A stretch of DNA of 64,000 nt from Ephydatia muelleri (GCA_013339895.1 JABACO010000055.1:52325-116324); one strand, 5' to 3'; positions 25,772 to 41,100 are shown, counted from the stretch's first letter. The notes: generated by a model from the sequence alone, not told the origin. Program-made: numbers and translations.

Positions 25772-26450
25772 ATTATTAATTCGCCAATATGCATGGGGGA
25801 CTGGATGACTTGATTTGTCCCGTGATTGTCCAGTGAAGCGCACTCACATTAGTACTCATGGCATAATAACCTATTTTGTGATGTCTTTTTTTTTTTTTTT
25901 TAATTACTGAAATTGATTCAGTTATAGAGCAAAAATTACTTTTAAGCACAAAAACAAGCCAAACGCAATAAATATACAAAAACCTGACGGTTGAGATGCA
26001 TGCAAAGTTGTAAACCGTATATTCGCAGATGTACGGGACAACTCGACGCGTCAAACGTTTTGTTCATTGCCCTATTTGTGTTAGTCTCGTTCCCAGACCC
26101 TCATACACAGCAGCGGATGGATTACATCATCGCTACATATCAGGCTGGTATATTTGTATTTAGACTAACAGACCTTGAATAACTATGCAATGAAGAGAAA
26201 ACATTTTTAGGCACGATCAAAACAGAACACCTTATAGTGACGCCGATTGATGTCATCTGTGTTGACGTCTATTGATCACGTGCACCTAGGGCGTGCGATT
26301 CTATCCCATAAACACGTCACTCCTACGCGCTCATTCCACACCTTGTACAGAACGGATGCGTAAACAGCACTTAGAAATGGGAAGCCAATGCAATACAAGT
26401 CCTGGTTATACTACAACACTCGTGAGCTTCCTTCGGCGGCGAGTAGGCGG

Positions 26451-27149
26451 CTATTTGCCGAGCGTCTCGTGGTCGAAGTGGTATTCACCGTGACCAGGTC
26501 CAACGCGCTTCAGGTTGGTGATGTATCCGGAGATCTTCTTGATGGACTCCACCTGCTCGCCAAGGAAGTTGGCCTCAATGAAGTCGGACATCTGTAACGG
26601 ACGAAGGATATTTCATAACCTCATGCCCATCGCGGTTTTATATATATGGCTAACGTACATGGTAGTCGTTGTGCTTGTCCGAGACCTTGTGGAGGTCCAG
26701 GAGAGCCTGGTTCACGGTCTTCTCCAGAGCCAGGGCGGTCTCCATGGCGTCCAGACCAGTTCCCCACTCGTCCTTGTCGGGCCTCTTGATGTCCTGGAGA
26801 ACGATCCTTCCTCCACGCTCGGTCTGGTACTTCATGAACTTCTCGGCGTGTTCGAACTCCTCCTTGGCGGAGTCACGGAAGAACTTGGCGAACCCCTTCA
26901 GATCCACGTCGTCACGCTCGAAGTAGAAGGCCTGTACACAGGAAATAACAGAAAATTTAAACGTACAGTCCAATAGACGGAAAGAACAGAAAACCAATAA
27001 ACTGTCTAGGACTCAGTTTCGTTTATACCCTCGCCTCTAGCGATACTCACCATAGACGTGTAGGTGTACATGGCATGTAGCTCCAGGTTGATCTGCTTGT
27101 TGATCCCTGCCTCGCATTCCGTGTCGTAGTTCTGTCTGCAGCGGCTCAT
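26451..27149 (-). CDS. FTH: Ferritin, ferroxidase (H) type, copy 1
   Basis: Three exons, 27149-27051, 26931-26659 and 26591-26451, give 170 aa, the usual length of cytosolic ferritin; both introns (119 and 67 bp) are phase 0 with GT-AG ends. Ferritin stores iron in a 24-subunit shell; the H type oxidises Fe(II). All ferroxidase-centre residues are visible by comparison with human H ferritin: the Glu in NLELHA, Tyr in MYTYTSM, Glu and His in EEFEHAEK, Glu in ALEKTVNQ and Gln in LGEQVES. There is no signal peptide. Codons are strongly biased to C/G at third positions, unlike the neighbours, as expected for a highly expressed gene. An iron-responsive element lies 61 bp upstream of the ATG. The start fits the family ([17 protein letters not shown]). 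A divergent second copy lies at 44734-45784. Confidence 0.97.
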
Positions 27150-27209
27150 TTTCGGAAACTATAAGCGCTAAGGGATGAGTATATATACTGTTCGACAAAG
27201 TAACAGAAT

Positions 27210-27241
27210 TGTCCGTGTAGTCACTGCCACAGCAAGACAAG
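27210..27241 (-). promoter_or_regulatory. FTH: Iron-responsive element in the ferritin 5'UTR
   Basis: The minus strand reads TTGTCTTG, bulged C, TGTGG, loop CAGTGA, CTACA, CGGACAA. The upper stem is five pairs (one G-U), the loop is a canonical CAGUGN, and the unpaired C sits in the required place. The lower stem has seven pairs around one bulged U. IRPs bind such hairpins near the cap and block ferritin translation when iron is low (established for animal ferritins). A TATA-like TTTATAC on the minus strand at about 27269-27275 would start transcription just before the hairpin, giving the cap-proximal position IREs need. Confidence 0.93.
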
Positions 27242-27249
27242 TGATCAAT

Positions 27250-29263
27250 TGTTCTTGGGGAAGCTTGTATAAAGGTACGGGAAGTAAATTTGATTGGATG
27301 GTCTAACGCGCATGCGTACATCGAGAGGCGTCACACCGGCCATCGTCATTAGTACACAGGAAGTGATATTATTAAACACTGCAGTTCGTGTGAAGTGTCT
27401 CGTTCCATTAAAATCGTGGCAGTAAGCTCAGCCAAAGACGATGGGACGGCTTCCTTAAGCTACACAAGACAATGAAGCAAGTATCTGGACTCGTACCCAG
27501 ACCCAAAACGTCACAGCTGCGGGTGGATTACATCACCGCTACGTTCTGCACTACATTATTAGTTAGTCACGATTACACAGTCACGCAGTCATAACTTTGT
27601 GCATATCATAAATACAAACAAAGACTAAAGCATAGCAACAAACAGTCTTGAACGCCGCTGATACAGTTGTGTTCCAAGGCCGCGAATTAGGAAAGCCAGC
27701 AGCGCTTTAACATTACATGTACCAACCATATATTTTGGTCACAGTAAAAGGCTAGGTTTTAGGGTGTTTAAATGCAGCTGTAGCCTGTACGTCGCGTTGA
27801 GCCCAATACGAGCGTATGAAACGCCGAGAAGGAACTAACTCCACGGCGTGGAAAGTAGGCCCTCTGTCCCGAAAAATTGAAACGGTTTACGCGCCTCTTA
27901 GCAACAAATCGAACCTGACAACCGATGTCCTAGCTATGTGACTAGGTTCATTAAACGCATGAACACCTAAAAACCATGCATACTAGAGGCGACAAACATT
28001 TTAAGCCTAAATCACGTGGCCTGACGTTGCTCGAAAGCAATTGACTTACAAACGGTGATCGCCGACCTCGTGTGTTCAAACAACGATAACGACGCTCAGG
28101 AACCGAGATAGAACAGACCCAAACTATCATGGTAATGTTAATAGAATGCTCCATCTGCTTTTGGTACAAGCTAACAGTGACGATCATATGCCGCATGAAA
28201 GTTGGTGACACTATCGCCAGCAGCAAAATAGCTAAATACATGCACAGGTATTATGGACTGCATTTGGTATGTCATTTACAATTTGGAAACTCATTGTAAA
28301 TGTTCCACCTCCCTGGTCGTCTCCGATAAGGAAACAAGAGATTATGGAAATCACGCAATTATGAAGTACAAAACATTGCATGAAAAACATAAATTATATT
28401 TTTTGAACTTGCGGTATGCAATATATGAATTCAAAACTGATTTGCATACTGAATTTCCGCAATCCCTTCTTTCCTTCCTTTTTACTCAATTGGTGGCTTC
28501 TTATATTTCACGCACTGAGAATCAGAGTATCAGTCATTGAGTTGTAAGTCTCTGAATTTTTTTATTTGCCATACATTTCAACCCAAGCGTTACATTTCTA
28601 ATTCCAGTGAGCACTGGAAATGTTATGATGTATATGCTAGCTAGTTCCTTTTCATGGAAACGATCCTTATGTTTAGGATAGAGAATATATTTTCTGAAGA
28701 AAGAATGGGTAGATATACCGTAGTCTTTAGCCAGCTTTGCCACAAGTGGATAAAAGTGCCTCGTTCATATTCTTTTGTGCGGTGATACCCCATGTTTACA
28801 GGTATTGGTTAGAGAAGTCATTGGCATGATCTATACCCTGGGGCTCATCAAGCAGCTGCTGGTTACAAAAAACGCAACCCCTCGCTTTTACTTCATTCAT
28901 TACTCAGTGAGATTGTTACCAGTATTCACATTTCCCACCATTTCTAAATATCCATGAATGGTGGATTTCTAGATAGGATCTAGAAAACAAATGAAACTGT
29001 CTTTGATGCGAGTACTAGTGCTATACAATTTAATTATCCCCATTCATATGCATTCATGGTTCAAAACGTGAGTTGCATTGGTTATATCCTGCTTGCGTGC
29101 TAAATTTACAGATTCATTTTCAGATATTAATCACGGCAACTTCGTGTTTAAGTATTCTACTTTATACTTGATCTATTAAAGTCAAGCAATGTAAACGGAA
29201 ATACAACTCACACACAATTATGGTACCCCATGATTATCCACTGGATCAATTTCAGAAAAATAC
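27250..29263. other. Intergenic region between ferritin 1 and the kinase gene
   Basis: This contains the likely ferritin promoter (27245-27400). A copy of a dispersed repeat near 27490-27545 starts ACTCGTACCCAGACCC and shares GTGGATTACATCACCGCTAC (with small changes) with 26082-26140. Several short ORFs occur, none recognised. No RNA gene was seen. Confidence 0.5.
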
Positions 29264-32040
29264 TTAAATTAATACTAGATCAACTGATACAGGTAAAACA
29301 TTAAGTTTGATTAGTACATCAGCCATGTTTGGACGAAGCTTTGGTTCTTTTGTTGTGCATTCCATAATGATTATTTTCATTGCTAGCCAGGAAAGCTTAT
29401 GAATAAGATCTTGTCTGTTTTGCACATTTGGAAATTGGCTATATGACATTTCTAAAAGAAGAATTCCATAGCTAAAGATATCCATTTTGGGAGATTGCAT
29501 TTCGGGATCAAAACTTTCAGGAGCTGCATAGCTGAAATTACCAGGGCCAGCTGAAGTTATTTGGCGTGCAAAGTTGGATGAACCCAAGTCTGACAACTTG
29601 GCCTTCCATATATCAGCTCCTAATGGCTCCAGAAGCACATTGCTGCTGCTTACATCCCGATGAATAATGGCATCTGGTTTCATCAAGTGTAAATAATTCA
29701 GGGCTTTAGCCACATCCATAGCAATGTTGGATATTTGCTGGCGTGACATGGATAACTTATTTGTTTCTTTCTTATCCAGAACTGCCCTTAGGGATGTCTG
29801 CATTAGTTCTGTGAGGATGACAAACTCTTGATCCATGGTGGCTCCGATTAATAACAATATGTTAGGGTGGCGCACCAATGCAGCAATGGTCATCTCCCTC
29901 TTGAACAATTGCTGGTTGTGGGGAGATAGGATTGCACCGTGAAGGAACTTAGCAGCTACATCAAGCCCACAATACTTTGCTGCCTTGACTACACCCCACC
30001 CCCCTCTACCTAATTCTCTTTCAGTGAATATGATGTCTTCTTCTTCACAACCCATGAAGGTGTAGTGGCTTTGTCAAGCTGTTCTTGCTGGTGTTGGCAT
30101 TTTGAGATCAGGTCACGGACCTCCAGTTCAGCTCTAATGGCCCTTCCCTCCAATACTGTATTGGTTTGCATAAGCTCTTCAATTATGCTGTTGAATACAT
30201 GCGCACTATCTTGCAATGCCTTCACAGTATCTTCAGCTATATTGGCTCTCTTCTCAAATGTTACCATTTCGATGTTAGCATCGGTAGCCTTCTTTTCTGC
30301 TGCAACGATCTCTATTTCTGCTCTCATGATCTTCTGTTCCACAACAGAGGCTCTCTCCTCAGCCACAGCAGCTCTTGCTTCTGCTACAATTGCTCGCTTT
30401 TTCTGCTGTGTCGGCTCTCCTGTTGGCAATGCCAGCTCTTTCCACAGCAATGGTGGCCCTTTTTTTCTGCTGTTCTTGCACGTTCTTCAGCAGCACCAAG
30501 CTTTAATGCCTCAGAATATTTCTGTTTTGAAAGAGCACATTCCTTTTCAGCTACACTGGCTCTTTGTTCATATGTGATTGCTCTACCCTCAGCAGCAACA
30601 GCACGTTGCTCAGCAACAGTGGCCCTCTCCTCTGCTGCTGCAGCCCTCGACTCAGCTGCAATGACCCTCTCTTCATATGAAGTGGCTCTATATTCTGAAA
30701 ACATTCTTTCCTCTTCAGCACTGACAGCTCTATTTTCAGCTGCAATGGATCTCTCTTCAGCATCAGTGGCTGTCTTTATGGCGACAGAAGCAGCTTCTTC
30801 AGCGATAGTAGCTCTCTCTTCAGCAACAATGGCTCTTCTTTCAGCTGTTGCAGCCCTTTCTTCAGCAATGGATGCCCACTTTTTAACTATAAGTAAATTC
30901 TGATCTGCTGCAGACAGTTTTTCGTCATTTACTTTTGTGACAGATACAGTAGACTTCTGTAGAAAACAATTAATTATTAAGTGAAGGAGAACATAATGTA
31001 AGTAGTTACAAGGGTTGGGAGTATCCTTTGCTCATCTGGCAATGCACAAAACTGCACCCTGAATGCTGTGACATACACTCAATAGCTCAGTAATATAATT
31101 ATATATAATTAATTAATAGTGAGTATTGATGCAGAATCAATAATAATAATGAAGTTCAGGCAAAGCTAATGAATTGCATGTCGTGCATGTATTTTGTAAT
31201 GATGTGTTTCAATTCTGAGCCAAGGCATGAGCTGTCTCTGGAGTGAGGTCTCGCCACCATCGCCACTCCGCCATTAAAGATATCATCCACAGAAGTTTGG
31301 CTTCTGCTCGCATCCCATTGCATTTAGAGAGCCTCCTGGTCTACATTGATCCATGCCAAAGTCACATGTCTTTGCGAGATGTCACATGTCCTGACACTTT
31401 TGCCTATTCTTACGTTGCATGGTCCTCGAATAGCAGGCACTGTAGCATTGCAGGCTGCGAGGATTAAGTGTTGAAGTTGAGCGAGATCTGTAACCATCTC
31501 TATCTTTGGTTCCACAAGCTCAGGGTAGCTGGGCTGCTGCCTTCCTGGGCACTTGATTTATGAACCCCGAACAGTATCTGCTGCAGTGCACCTCCGTGGC
31601 AATCCAAAGAGGTAACTGTGTCTGTCATGGAGTCATTGGGGTCCCTTGAAATAGCATTAGAGTTGCTTGTGTTTGCTTATTCGGCAGGTACATGCATGTT
31701 ATGCAATGTCTTATGTTTTAAAACATTGAATTTGTAAATAAAATGTCATGCCATAACTCAGTGAAGTTAGTGTTGCATGAGATATGTGGCTGGTTAAATC
31801 TACACATTGTTGGGGTCAACTCAAATGCCCCTGAGCCATAACGCAAAACCTGTAACTGATATAAGATAGCATACGCAAGCATTATTTATAAAACACTTTC
31901 AGCATACCATATCTCAGCTGCCAAGAGGAAGACATACATGCATGTCAATCCAAAGTCTAAGGTGGTGTCCAGTCTCTATGGTCGACTGAACATGGCCTTG
32001 ATTCAAGCAGTAGTGCATGCTTTAGTATCATAAAGTGTTT

Positions 32041-32106
<66 letters not shown>

Positions 32107-35100
32107 CTCGTCCTTATGTAATTATGTATGCACATGTAAAAAATTCATTGAAATAAATAAAATACTACATATCAAAGTTAATTACTGAAATAAATACGAG
32201 CAGTACCATGTGATCTGTTTTACCTTGGTGAATAATTGAGCAATGTCTTCTTTATAGTTCTGTACGATTAGGTCAAGTGCTGTCTTCCCGTTCTAATACA
32301 AAGAAACTCTACATAACAGACTGCATACCAAATGTGCATAACTGTACCACAGGTGGTCCAATGTATGAATCAACGCTCAGGATGGAAATTGCACACACAA
32401 TGCAGAAGTCCAGCATGCACTTACTGTAGTACACCAATGAACATGGTTTACAACTATGGGCTATTCCATAAAATAATTGTACACCCCTACTGATGACTAA
32501 AAAAGTTGTCCAGAGGGGGTCCAATGGTAATGTCCTAGGGGGATGTTCTATTGCAGTGAGATGTGTCCAGCGGGGGGTCCAATGGCAATGATGGCAATGT
32601 CCTAGGGGTGTTGCACAGTGAGATGTGTCCGGATGGGTTTCAAAGGTAATGGTATCTTACATCAGGATGTGTCCAGAGGGGGTTCAATGGTAATGTCCTA
32701 GGGGGGTGTCCTTCATTGAGATGTGTCCAGAGGGGGTTCAAAGGTAATGTCCTAAGGGGGTATCCTACATCAGGTTGTGTCCAGAGGGGGTTCAATGGTA
32801 ATGTACAGGGAAGTGTGTCCAGAGGGGGTCCAAAATAAATGTCCTGGGGGGGGTATGGTGTAGAGGCTTTATGTCCTGGGGGGATACCTTGATATTAGTC
32901 ATCAGTAGGAGTGTACAATTATATTATGGAATAGCCCTATACATTCTCATACACTTTTCAGGTTGACACAGCTTGGATGAATTGCTAGAAACTAAATGTA
33001 TACATGATCATCCATGGGAATGTGCAGCCAACTACATGTACTTGCTGTAGTTCATGTGCAGAAGTTGATATGTACTTGTCCAAATAAGCCGTAGCAACAT
33101 ATCCTAAGTATTGTGAGGTGAGGATATCTAACTAGACGTCTCATCCGTAATTAGTTGAGACATGAATGGCTTAATATGCACTATAAATAAAATGTGTAAC
33201 AATGCTACTTTTATCCATGTCCTTCCCCCCCCCCCCCCCCCCCCATGTATGTGTAACTACAAGAATGGGTATGTGGCCAAAGTGGCTGAGATCCAATAAT
33301 GTGGGGATTGCGTATTGGTTTCACACTTCATTTTGCAACACATAGCAGGACAATTTTTTCAGGCTGGCAAAGAGAAAGAGAAATCAAAAACATGGTTGGG
33401 TTATTACCCATGTAACCTGAAAAACATGAGTATCAGCCATTTGTCCTTCCTCAAATCCTGAATCTTCCATCCTCTGCATTGCTCTAGGGCTGACATCACA
33501 ATAGAAATGTGTGTGCATGTGTGTGTGTGTGTGTGTGTGTTGTGTTGTGTGTGCATGTGCATGTGTGTGTGTGCTTCGTACATGATCCTTTTTAGTGCCA
33601 TCAGCATTGTATGATAACAGAACTGCCACAATATCATAGTGACGATTTTCACAAGCTACGTGAAGGGGTGTGGAATTTATCTGGAGTGGAGAAAAGTATC
33701 CAAGCAATGTCAAGTCCACATTCCCACCACAACTTGCACATATGTGAAGCTGAATGAAAACTGCATGTAAATATCCATAACAGTGATTATAAAAGTACAA
33801 AGGAATGCAATGTTACTGAACAGTGAAGCACAAAGCTACAGTGTACTTGTACAAATTGCTTCCATTCGGGTCAAAAACATTGTTCTTTACAGGTATTGTA
33901 GCTCTAATTATTCTCATCTTAGGTGATATCACATGTATGCACAGACCTTGAGGCATTTCACTGAAGGTGCTAAAATAACGATATCTAGAACTACTCAGAC
34001 TTCTGCAATTGAAATTGCTTCAAGGTTAAGGATGCCCAAGGTCAGGAGCAGTAAAATTCTGAATTCTTCCATTAAACAGCACAGCACATGTATGACCATA
34101 ATAGTAGGCGGACATCGGTCAAATTCCGACTAAACCATAGATTTCACCGCACAATTTACATTCATGATGGTCATGAGTTCTGTGCATAATTTAGCAGCTG
34201 GTGAGTACTAAACAGTGTCGATAGCCAACCACATGCGAATTGCACACATACAGTTTGTGATAAGTATTTGGTGGTTCTTTTAAAACCCACAATCATTTCT
34301 TTTAGATGGTTGCTTGAACAAGGTGTAGTAAAAATGTGAAATGAGGCAAAAATAAATAAATAGCAAAACAACTCAACAGAAAATTCTCCACCTAAAGGTG
34401 ATTTGATGAAGGTATCATTGGGTAGTGCAAAATTTAAGGAAACAATATACAGTGAGGGTTTGATAGGCTATGCTACAATGAAACAGTCCTACATTTTGCA
34501 AATAAGCTTAAGACAAGGAATGTCTGTCTGTACATGTATTTGCAAATGCCTTCTTTTTCTGTAGCATATAGGTGTGGCTACTATCAATGTACCGTATAGG
34601 TGTGGCTACTATCAATGTACCATAGGTGTGGCTACTATCAATGTACCATATAGGTGTGGCTACTATCAATGTACCATATAGGTGTGGCTACTATCAATGT
34701 ACCATAGTGTGGCTACTACCAATGTACCATAGGTGTGGCTACTATCAATGTACCATAGGTGTGGCTACTATTAATGTACCATATAGGTGTGGCTACTATC
34801 AATGTACCATAGGTGTGGCTACTATCAATGTACCATATAGGTGTGGCTACTATCAATGTACCATAGGTGTGGCTACTACCAATGTACCATAGGTGTGGCT
34901 ACTATCAATGTACCATAGGTGTGGCTACTATTAATGTACCATAGGTGTGGCTACTATCAATGTACCATAGGTGTGGCTACTACAATGTACCATAGGTGTG
35001 GCTACTATCAATGTACCATAGGTGTGGCTACTATCAATGTACCATAGGTGTGGCTACTATCAATGTACCATAGGTGTGGCTACTATAATGTACCATAGGT

Positions 35101-38100
35101 GTGGCTACTATCAATGTACCATAGGTGTGGCTACTATCAATGTACCATATAGGTGTGGCTACTTCAATGTACCATAGGTGTGGCTACTATCAATGTACCA
35201 TAGGTGTGGCTACTATCAATGTACCATAGGTGTGGCTACTATCAATGTACCATAGGTGTGGCTACTATAATGTACCATAGTGTGGCTACTATCAATGTAC
35301 CATATGGTGTGGCTACTATCAATGTACCATAGGTGTGGCTACTATCAATGTACCATAGGTGTGGCTACTATCAATGTACCATAGGTGTGGCTACTATCAA
35401 TGTACCATATAGGTGTGGCTACTATCAATGTACCATTAGGTGTGGCTACTATTATGTACCATAAGGTGTGGCTACTATCAATGTCCCATAGGTGTGGCTA
35501 CTATCAATGTACCATAGGTGTGGCCTACTATGCAATGTACCATAGGTTGTGCTACTATCAATGTACCATAATAGGTGTGGGCTACTATCCAATGTACCAT
35601 ATGGTGTGTGCTACTATCAATGTACCATATAGTGTGTGGCTACTCTCAATGTACCATATAGGTGTGGCTACTATCAATGTACCATATAGGTGTGGCTACT
35701 ATCATGTACCATAGGTGTGGCTACTATTAATGCTACTCTATAGGTGTGGCTACTAAGTCAATGTACAATATAGGTGGTGGCTAATTCATGTTACCATAGA
35801 GTGTGGCTACTATTCAAATGCTACCATATAGGTGTGGCTACTATCAATGTACCATAGGTGTGGCTACTATCAATGTACCATAGGTGTGGCTACTAATGTA
35901 GACACATATTTTATGGCATGTTTCATACTCATAACACGATGACACGTCTAAACAAATCTGACAATTGTCCACCCAAAGTTATTATTGGCCTGATAAATAA
36001 CCAACTAAACCTTTTAATTTTATATTCACTTTTCTGTGCAATGAACCCACTTATTAGTGCCTTTCTTTTTGGAGAGAGGGGACAGTCAAGCCTCTATATA
36101 TGCTTAGAGCCGTGACCTATACACAATTGACCCCTGGTTCAATAATGCCATGGGGTAACAATGAAAATGTACACACATAACTTACCCCCTGATATACAGC
36201 AAGATGATTGCAATAAGAAAAAGAAGAAAGTTTAAAGAGTTGGTTATTCAACATGTCTTACGAGAATTGCAATTTGCAAGCAATACATAGTCAAGTAACA
36301 CTGCATGAACAGCACATTGATTAGCAGCACTAACATCGTAATACACATTGCAAAACGTTTTCACTAATGTATACCCACCCTGCAAAAAAAAGCAAGACTT
36401 GGCAAGAATTCAAACACATGTATTTCAAGTTTTTTATTTTATATTTGGCATTATATTTTACAAAGCCATTCTTAAGCAGCAGCAATTGGTCATTCTGTTC
36501 TAGTACAACTGAGCACTGAATTTATAGTTAGCTATACATTTCTAAGGCAAGCATAAACTTTTTTCATTTGTCCTGAAAAACAATTAATTGGCCCGATCAA
36601 CAGTCACAGCATGGACGGACATCAAGGAGAATATACGCACACCATAAATACAACTAAAATCCTTCACAAATTAAAGAATAATATGAGTGCACAATTAGAA
36701 TGCAAAAAATACACTTCTTCACACGAGATTTGACAGGCTTGGGTTCGACAGTGGTGCATGTTTGGTAGAGTTAGTAAGGCTTTTAGCTTACAGTTATTAC
36801 TGTTTCTCATTGACCTCTAACGAAAGTTTTATATGTCGGTGTCACAGCTTGATGTTTTCAGAACAATAGAAGGAAATATGGTCATAAAAGCTTGTAGCCG
36901 TAAGTTGAACCATCCAGCTCTGCATGCGATCTAAACAGGCACATCCAGCATCAAGGTAACGGCACACCATTTTAAAAACTAACCACTACTGTATGTAGGC
37001 CAGAAAAGCGAGCAGCATAATGTAGTGTATGCATATATAGACGAATAATGCTCATTGACACCTAGAATACATGAAAACCGTTATATCACACACTGACACC
37101 ATACAGTTAAAATGTAATAATTTTCATAACTCTTCATTCCCATTGTCTGTTACCATAACGTTTACCAATTTGGACGTAATAGTACTTGGGATGTAATAAA
37201 AGAGAGAAAGAATCATAAATTGATTAGCATAACGGGTAACGAAGTGGAATATATTGTACAACCCTACATCGGAAAGATGGAGGGAATAAAGGACAAACCA
37301 ACGGTCCGGGAATAGAATGACCTAATCACCTGACATATATCCTTCTTGTGCATAAGATTCTAGTTTGGCCAAAAATTTCTATGAATCAATACCTGTAACT
37401 ATTTACATACATGAATATAACTTACATATACACTCTGATATTGTAGATCCATCATTTATGAAAAAGGAAAAGAAACAATTTCAACAGTTGGCCATATAAA
37501 ACATATTTATAAGATTGAAAAATAACACTGCATGAACTTAAAAACTACACCGTAGGACAGAAATATCGACTACACTTTCAAATATTAGACCTCACCACTT
37601 CCAACACCTTCCCATTTTCAATTCACAACACATCACAATGCACAATAAAAAAAATCAATACACATATTTCATGTATAACTTATCTCCTGATGTAGAATAA
37701 TGGTGGATTAAAGAAAACGAAAATGACAGCTAAGAGCTGGATTTTGAACACATCATATGAAAATCACACTATAATTTTCCATGCCCATGTAGATGACATA
37801 TGCTTAAAAATGATCATTATGATAAGTAAATAACTTTTGCAGATCATATTTGCTATCTCAGTATTTGAGACATCCAGTCCTGAGAACAATCACAGCATGG
37901 GAAGACTGAACACAACAACACTACGTGCGTTAAAGCAATCACAATTGCACCACCATTGTGTCACACTGATTTTTATAGGTCAGTTCCACTGCACTTCATG
38001 CTTTTACATGTACAAATATTTTTAAACATAGCATGCAGCTATCTGTACACATTTGCAAGCACAGTATATACAAGGCAACATAGAGGTCAAAGTTAGAAGG

Positions 38101-41100
38101 AAAGCATGCAGAAAGCTTTAGTATACTATTGAACTGGGTAAACAAGTGAAGACACATATTGCAATAAGCAACACAAGCGAATCAGCTGCACCACTGGAAA
38201 CACATGCACACCTCATCACACACACCAACACACACCCATCACATAACCACCCATACCCACAACCGACACACACCTTGTACACACTCTATATGAATTATAC
38301 AAGGTGCATGAACATCTTAGCTGGAAGTTTCTCTCTTGATTTCGTTTATTTTCTGCCAGACTTTCTTACAGCAAGTAAATGAAAAACTGACTATTAGCCT
38401 CATAGACATTAGTGTAGTGTCAAAATTGGTAATATCCATTGGTATGCAGATATAAAGTGTCGGGAAAAACAAACAAACTGTATGTACACGTACAGGTATC
38501 AATTGCCTTGAAAGATAGTTGAATACAATTACAGTTGTACACTGCACAATTTGTTTCCAGAAAAGACACACATAATCCAATAAACAATGCAAATATCCAT
38601 GCACATATGCACTTACATGTACCCTCTGATGTTGGAAGATTCAGGATTCAAAATAAAAGAAGAAAAGCAAGTTTAAAAACTGATTAATGATGACATTGTA
38701 CTGATCCCAAGGTGAAATGCAAACAACACAGATCACAATATTCCTCATCAGAACATGGCATATAATGGCTTTGGGTGACGTCTGTATGTGTAGGTAGGTA
38801 CACATGCAATCTGAAGGGTATGTAGGTGCTGATGGGCAGACTGAGCCATCTTAACTTCAGTGGTTGCAACTGTGTCATTGTTCATGTATGTCCAATATCA
38901 CAATGACACGTTTAACCGATTATATGCAGAATTGTTATAGTAATATGTTTATCATTTTCATGCATGGTATCAGAGTCGGTCCGGTCCGTACTGTACCGCA
39001 TGGTGTGGACTGAATATTTGGGAGAGAATTTAGCCTAAATATTTGTGATCTTGTGAGGTTTTGTTTTGCAGCAGTTGTGATCGACATGAACGCTTTTGAA
39101 CCAGAGACGATCATTAGTATTGTATGTAGTTATGTAGGTAGCTGCATGGTAGAGCGTATACATGTAGCTGTACGCTGAGTGGACTTTGTGTTGTGTGTGG
39201 GTGCATACATGGTTGTACGCTGAGTATACTTAGGGATGCTTTGGTAGCAAACGCTGAATGTATGTATATAGTAATGTGTTGATAGCCGTGTATGTGCGCT
39301 GAGTGTGCAGTATCAGACCTTATCACGCGCTGCATCCCTCCCCTACATGAAGACTGTAAGATATAGCTATTTAACTTTTGCAAAGAACCTGTTGGTAACA
39401 ATCACACGTTTACGGCCATAGATATACGTAATAACCACTGGCAATGTCGTGGAGTACATGCTGTACGGCTAGAGCTGCACCGATGCAAATTTGCGTCTTC
39501 CGCATATAATCGGTTAAACTAGTTTCATTGTCTCAATACTGATAGGATTGCATTCATTACAACTAAATAATCTCGTGTATGAACATCACTTGCAGCTAGT
39601 GACTCACTTTATTCACAGAAGCTCCTGCCTTCAGGAGTATCTCCACCACAGCGGTATGACCATTTTGAGCTGCAGCATACAGAGGGTTCTGCAATATCAG
39701 TGTCCACGCTTGATAAAATACTGTAGGCAACCATTTTATTATTAATACATGTCAGGTAAACACCCCTGTGCAAAGAGCCAGGATGGGGGGTGGGGTGTTG
39801 CATGGGATTGGGAGAGGGGAACTGTGTGACAACACAGGTCACTAGGCAGCGGCAAGAGGCAAGTTCCGCCATGCATAAGGCCGTTGTAACGAGTTGAATC
39901 ATGGCTAGTAAACCATCTTGTTATCTGGTCGAGTAAACCATTAAAGTGTTCCAGTTATGTTTTAGTGTCATGCAAAAGTGAATAGTTAATTAGACTTACT
40001 ACACGAGTTGGTATAATACATGCATATGTACATTTGCACCCTAAAGGTTTAATCGTTGAGTGACTTCAATTTCCTATATGTACTTGATTTTCTATTGATA
40101 GTAATATGACTCTTTGCCCGCGTCAAACGGAGACTACAAAGCATGAAAATTCAAAGTAAGATTTGGCAGTTTATAAGCAGCTAGCAAATATAGGTGAGCA
40201 CTCCTACAATTGTTGGGTGAAGTCCCTTTCAGTATATAGAAAATGTTACACGTTTTTATTGATAAGATAACAACACATTGTTTACCAATCCCGCAACAAT
40301 CCTGTATTGTAAACACTTTCTCTGAGGACTATAGCCACATTTGAGGGGACCAATCACAACAACAGTTTTGGGAAGGCATGCATCATGGTATGTTGAGTCA
40401 ACATAAATCAGATTTGACAAGAAGTAAAGATCGATGTTCAATAGCTACAAATACAGAACACTACAGTATTTGATATGGTATTAGCAGGTAAACCACAATA
40501 GTTAATCACATACATCATTTACATGTCTACAGGTTCATGATAGACAATATTGATCATCTAAGACCTAAATGATCAATGTACTCTTCGAATTACAAGAGTA
40601 AAAATTCAATTTTAAAAAGATAACTAGAGTTGTTACCTTATCAATAGAAAAGTGAGAAATACAACTGCATTTAAATTAAAGGATCAGGAATACAGAAATA
40701 CTGATTCATCAGTTACGCATCACTGCATCGTCCCATATACAGTCAGAGTGAACACATATTAGATCTCATCCACATGAGCACATCCCAACATCCACCCACT
40801 CTAAAAATACCCACACTACTCACAAAACTCACAATATTCAACATTTGTAATTTACTTGCATACGTTGTTTGTTCTTATATATGCGCATGATTTTAGTAAT
40901 ATTATTACTATTATTATAATAATGTCCGTCCTGGGCACTTTAGCTAGTGAAGATTGTCTGTGGCTTTTGAGGACATTGACACATTAATTGATTAATACAA
41001 GTAATTTTTCTTGTTATATTTAACATATGATTTAATAGGAATTATTATTCAAAGCAAAATATTCAACCAATAAAAATAAGATTATTATTAAAAACAAATC

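Noticed and set aside
30065-30903. Long Ala/Ser- and Cys/Phe-rich plus-strand open frames
   Set aside because: Antisense shadows of the heptad coil on the minus strand.
34563-35897. Regular repeat array resembling a CRISPR
   Set aside because: Units are directly contiguous without unique spacers, and the context is a eukaryotic intron.
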